From assembly GCA_036382775.1 (NCBI GenBank), contig DASVHD010000029.1, forward strand, positions 124,001-188,000: a DNA stretch of 64,000 bases, written 5' to 3'. Position 1 is the stretch's first letter; each line of letters begins with the position of its first letter. Positions 62,787 to 64,000 of the stretch are shown here, piece by piece. The DNA is from a bacterium (GTDB taxonomy: Bacteria; Hydrothermota; Tepidihabitantia; SM23-42; JAOAFX01). Made by a program: the position numbers and the translations under genes. The notes under the pieces were generated by a model that was not told where the DNA came from, searched no databases, and saw nothing but the letters and a program-made list of their open reading frames with translations.

Positions 62787-64000
62787 TTACTGATCACCGT
62801 CTACGATCCTTTTCGCTTGTTCATGCACGCCGCGGCCTTCTTCGGTCTTGAACTTGAAGAGGTCCGGATTTTTCTGATTGAGACCATCGTAAATGCCGAT
62901 CATGGCGTCGTCGTCGATGGAATGACCGCGCAATCCGCCCTTCTTCTCCTGTACGACCGGTGTCTGGATGCGCGCAATCTCGGCATGAATATCCTTGCGT
63001 TCGGCCGTGACAGTCCAGTAGACTTTGGTATTGGGCCTACCACCGATCGTGAAACGATTACCTGTAATATCTTCGGCTATGTATATCTCATATGTCCCAA
63101 CACCGGTCAATTGGATGCGCGGATTGCGATTGATATCGTCAAAATAATCAGGTAGATCCACAGTTGCACGACCATTTGCATTGAGTACGACCGAACCGCA
63201 GTACATGAGCATAACTTCATCCGAACCTACCGCGTACTGATTGAGGATCTTATTCATCGGATCATGTGGATGGTCCATTGCAAAATCCAATGTGCCCGTC
63301 GAAAACGCCGCAGCGCGTACTTGGTTCTTGGCAATTGTATGGCTGGTCGTAAAAGCCGCTGAATTCGTATCGCTGGCAGCGACCATGGTGCTGTAATTAG
63401 CAGCAAAACTGAAATATGCTGCAGCAGTATCTCTATACCCGCCCGCCACGGTCGCATAGTAATTACTGGCACTGTTCTCCCGCCCACCGGTTACGGTCGC
63501 ATAGTAATTACTGGCACTGTTCTCACGCCCGCCGCCCACGGTCGCAGCGTAATTGCTGGCGTTGTTGGATATTCCACCACCCACAGTCGCATGGGTACCG
63601 CTGGCAGTATTGCTATACCCACCGCCCACGGTCGCACGCGTACCACTGGCATTGTTAAGGTACCCGCCAGATACTGTGCAGTATTTAAAGTTCTGACCCG
63701 ATGATCCGGTCGTGCACGCAACGCCAAAGTTGACATGCGTGCTGTCAGCATTACCATATAGCGTGTTGCCCGGTCGGGCAAGACCCCACCTGCTACCCAT
63801 TTGCAGAGTTGTATCAGCCGTGTCGGTAATAAGAAAATTCCAGTCATTATCAGAACTACCTGAACCCCATGCCAATTGACCGCTGGCATTTGTGACCATG
63901 GCCTGGCCATCCGTTCCCCTCTGCCTGGGAAATTCATAACCCATGGCCTCGGTGCCGAACCAGACATGTGGCATATCCACCATGAACGTCGAATCCTGGG
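62787..64000 (-). CDS. YadA-head-like repeat surface protein (partial)
   Basis: The frame is open to the window end and continues beyond it. The visible 400 residues hold a segment like the 59580 protein (DNDWNFLITDTADTTLQMGS), about eight 16-residue head units (RATVGGGYSNTASGTHATVG), and the shared C-terminal module (HPHDPMNKILNQYAVGSDE, DYFDDINRNPRIQLTGVGTY, FTIGGRPNTKVYWTVTAERK). The N-terminal module and start lie outside the window. It is a paralogue of the 59580-62471 protein, with a shorter repeat region. Confidence 0.82.
   Translation of the reverse strand, partial: QDSTFMVDMPHVWFGTEAMGYEFPRQRGTDGQAMVTNASGQLAWGSGSSDNDWNFLITDTADTTLQMGSRWGLARPGNTLYGNADSTHVNFGVACTTGSSGQNFKYCTVSGGYLNNASGTRATVGGGYSNTASGTHATVGGGISNNASNYAATVGGGRENSASNYYATVTGGRENSASNYYATVAGGYRDTAAAYFSFAANYSTMVAASDTNSAAFTTSHTIAKNQVRAAAFSTGTLDFAMDHPHDPMNKILNQYAVGSDEVMLMYCGSVVLNANGRATVDLPDYFDDINRNPRIQLTGVGTYEIYIAEDITGNRFTIGGRPNTKVYWTVTAERKDIHAEIARIQTPVVQEKKGGLRGHSIDDDAMIGIYDGLNQKNPDLFKFKTEEGRGVHEQAKRIVDGDQ

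Noticed and set aside
1-64000. tRNA, rRNA and origin features
   Set aside because: I found no sequence I could fold into a tRNA cloverleaf with confidence, no rRNA segments and no DnaA-box cluster by eye.

Overview
The window is bacterial, gene-dense and mostly of intermediate G+C. It has no rRNA, tRNA, CRISPR array or complete insertion sequence that I can support. The lineage looks like an uncultured diderm of the WOR-3/Stahlbacteria or wider FCB type; this is inferred, not shown. The grounds are five secreted beta-propeller or lectin-like proteins with C-termini typical of type IX secretion cargo, several outer-membrane barrel proteins and lipoproteins, very long glycine-rich surface repeat proteins, and many short TPR, VOC and DUF genes. 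TAG is an ordinary stop codon (3350, 6315). Sigma70-type promoters of the TTGACA-N16/17-TATAAT kind can be read in front of many genes, usually with a 16-base spacer, and a few sit so close to the start codon that the mRNA should be leaderless.

Layout. 1-3350: a tight four-gene operon of uncharacterised inner-membrane proteins (FnIII + DUF6754 and three partners). 3442-6315: class II aldolase and a DUF885 metallopeptidase. 6398-16763 (minus strand): patatin/BamA-like protein, then an AbrB regulator - arsenite methyltransferase - SagB-type nitroreductase operon, a TPR protein, OsmC, an exported MTA/SAH nucleosidase, DUF5661, an M16 protease behind a metallo-beta-lactamase hydrolase that carries an inserted zinc ribbon, and a cyclic-nucleotide-binding gene cut by an amber codon. 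16913-42357: secreted repeat proteins alternating with small housekeeping and stress genes, plus a large HTH-TPR-winged-helix regulator.

42.6-49.5 kb is an A+T-richer block with a different character: a class III cyclase-TPR fusion, a ParA ATPase with an overlapping partner, a three-gene unit of two small HTH-like proteins and an AlbA_2 (Schlafen-type) protein, and two overlapping HNH nuclease genes whose N-terminal domains look like readers of modified DNA. I read it as an acquired, probably defence-related island. 49.5-64 kb returns to native composition and holds a redoxin lipoprotein, a membrane protein coupled to a secreted propeller, a radical SAM protein, KhpA, and four large surface proteins. 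Three of these show one common N-terminal module and three show one common C-terminal module around exchangeable middles (Kelch, fibre-like, or YadA-like 16-residue repeats).

The intergenic DNA is full of dispersed repeats: at least five families of defined elements (hairpins ending in GGAATGAC, a 60-bp element sitting on gene 3' ends, a GGCAGGTCAGTTTTGTC element between convergent genes, and others) and three kinds of degenerate roughly 9-10-nt tandem words. One repeat lies at the junction of a 199-bp duplication of a gene end. These repeats, the amber-interrupted regulator, the methyltransferase remnant and the A+T-rich island are the parts least explained by ordinary annotation.
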